A DNA stretch of 6,150 bases from Planctomycetota bacterium (GTDB taxonomy: Bacteria > Planctomycetota > UBA1135 > GCA-002686595), in the NCBI GenBank assembly GCA_013140785.1, contig JABFRZ010000247.1, positions 1 through 6,150 on the forward strand. Direction: 5' to 3'. The notes below the pieces were generated by a model that was given only the letters and a program-made list of their open reading frames with translations, was not told where the DNA came from and ran no database searches. How positions within the stretch are numbered: position 1 is the first letter of the stretch; each line of letters begins with the position of its first letter. The position numbers and the translations under genes were made by a program. Positions 6,139 to 6,150 of the stretch are shown in pieces.

Positions 6139-6150
6139 CACCCCATCCCC

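Noticed and set aside
5808..6146. N-terminal extension of the orphan gene to ATG 6146
   Set aside because: The extra 113 codons run through three hairpins and read as Arg/Ser/Gly-rich noise, while a strong ribosome binding site sits directly before ATG 5807.

Overview
The window is high-GC bacterial DNA from a Gram-negative lineage with many secreted proteins. The combination of a secreted FG-GAP/PKD protein, a C-terminal module of the kind found on large secreted planctomycete proteins, and a lipoprotein-like HExxH peptidase suggests Planctomycetota. This is an inference from protein style only; no marker gene is present.

Layout: (1) Positions 1-1207, minus strand: 5' part of a zinc metallopeptidase gene with a lipobox and the motif HELDH. 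Its 3' end is lost where the first 92 bases form a perfect 32-bp inverted repeat, probably a fold-back at a contig end. (2) Positions 1208-1499: divergent intergenic region with a tight palindrome cluster. (3) Positions 1500-4496, plus strand: a 998-residue secreted protein made of a signal peptide, two DUF642-like domains, six FG-GAP repeats, a PKD domain and a cysteine-containing C-terminal module. (4) Positions 4497-4913: a GC-rich hairpin behind the large gene and a short remnant that resembles IstB, the IS21-family ATPase. (5) Positions 4914-5807, minus strand: an unrecognised 297-residue protein, rich in tryptophan, ending in a short coiled coil, with a good ribosome binding site and base composition less GC-biased than its neighbours. 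(6) Positions 5808-6150: upstream region of that gene, with three strong hairpins in about 100 bp at the window edge, possibly a dispersed repeat.

How the genes relate: the peptidase and the FG-GAP protein are divergently transcribed and both predicted to be exported, so they may belong to the same cell-surface repertoire, but nothing shows that they act together. The orphan gene converges on the FG-GAP gene and is separated from it by mobile-element debris, which fits a small accessory insertion. I do not see a convincing new defence or biosynthetic system. The least explained parts are the orphan gene and the hairpin array on the right, followed by the anomalous left edge.
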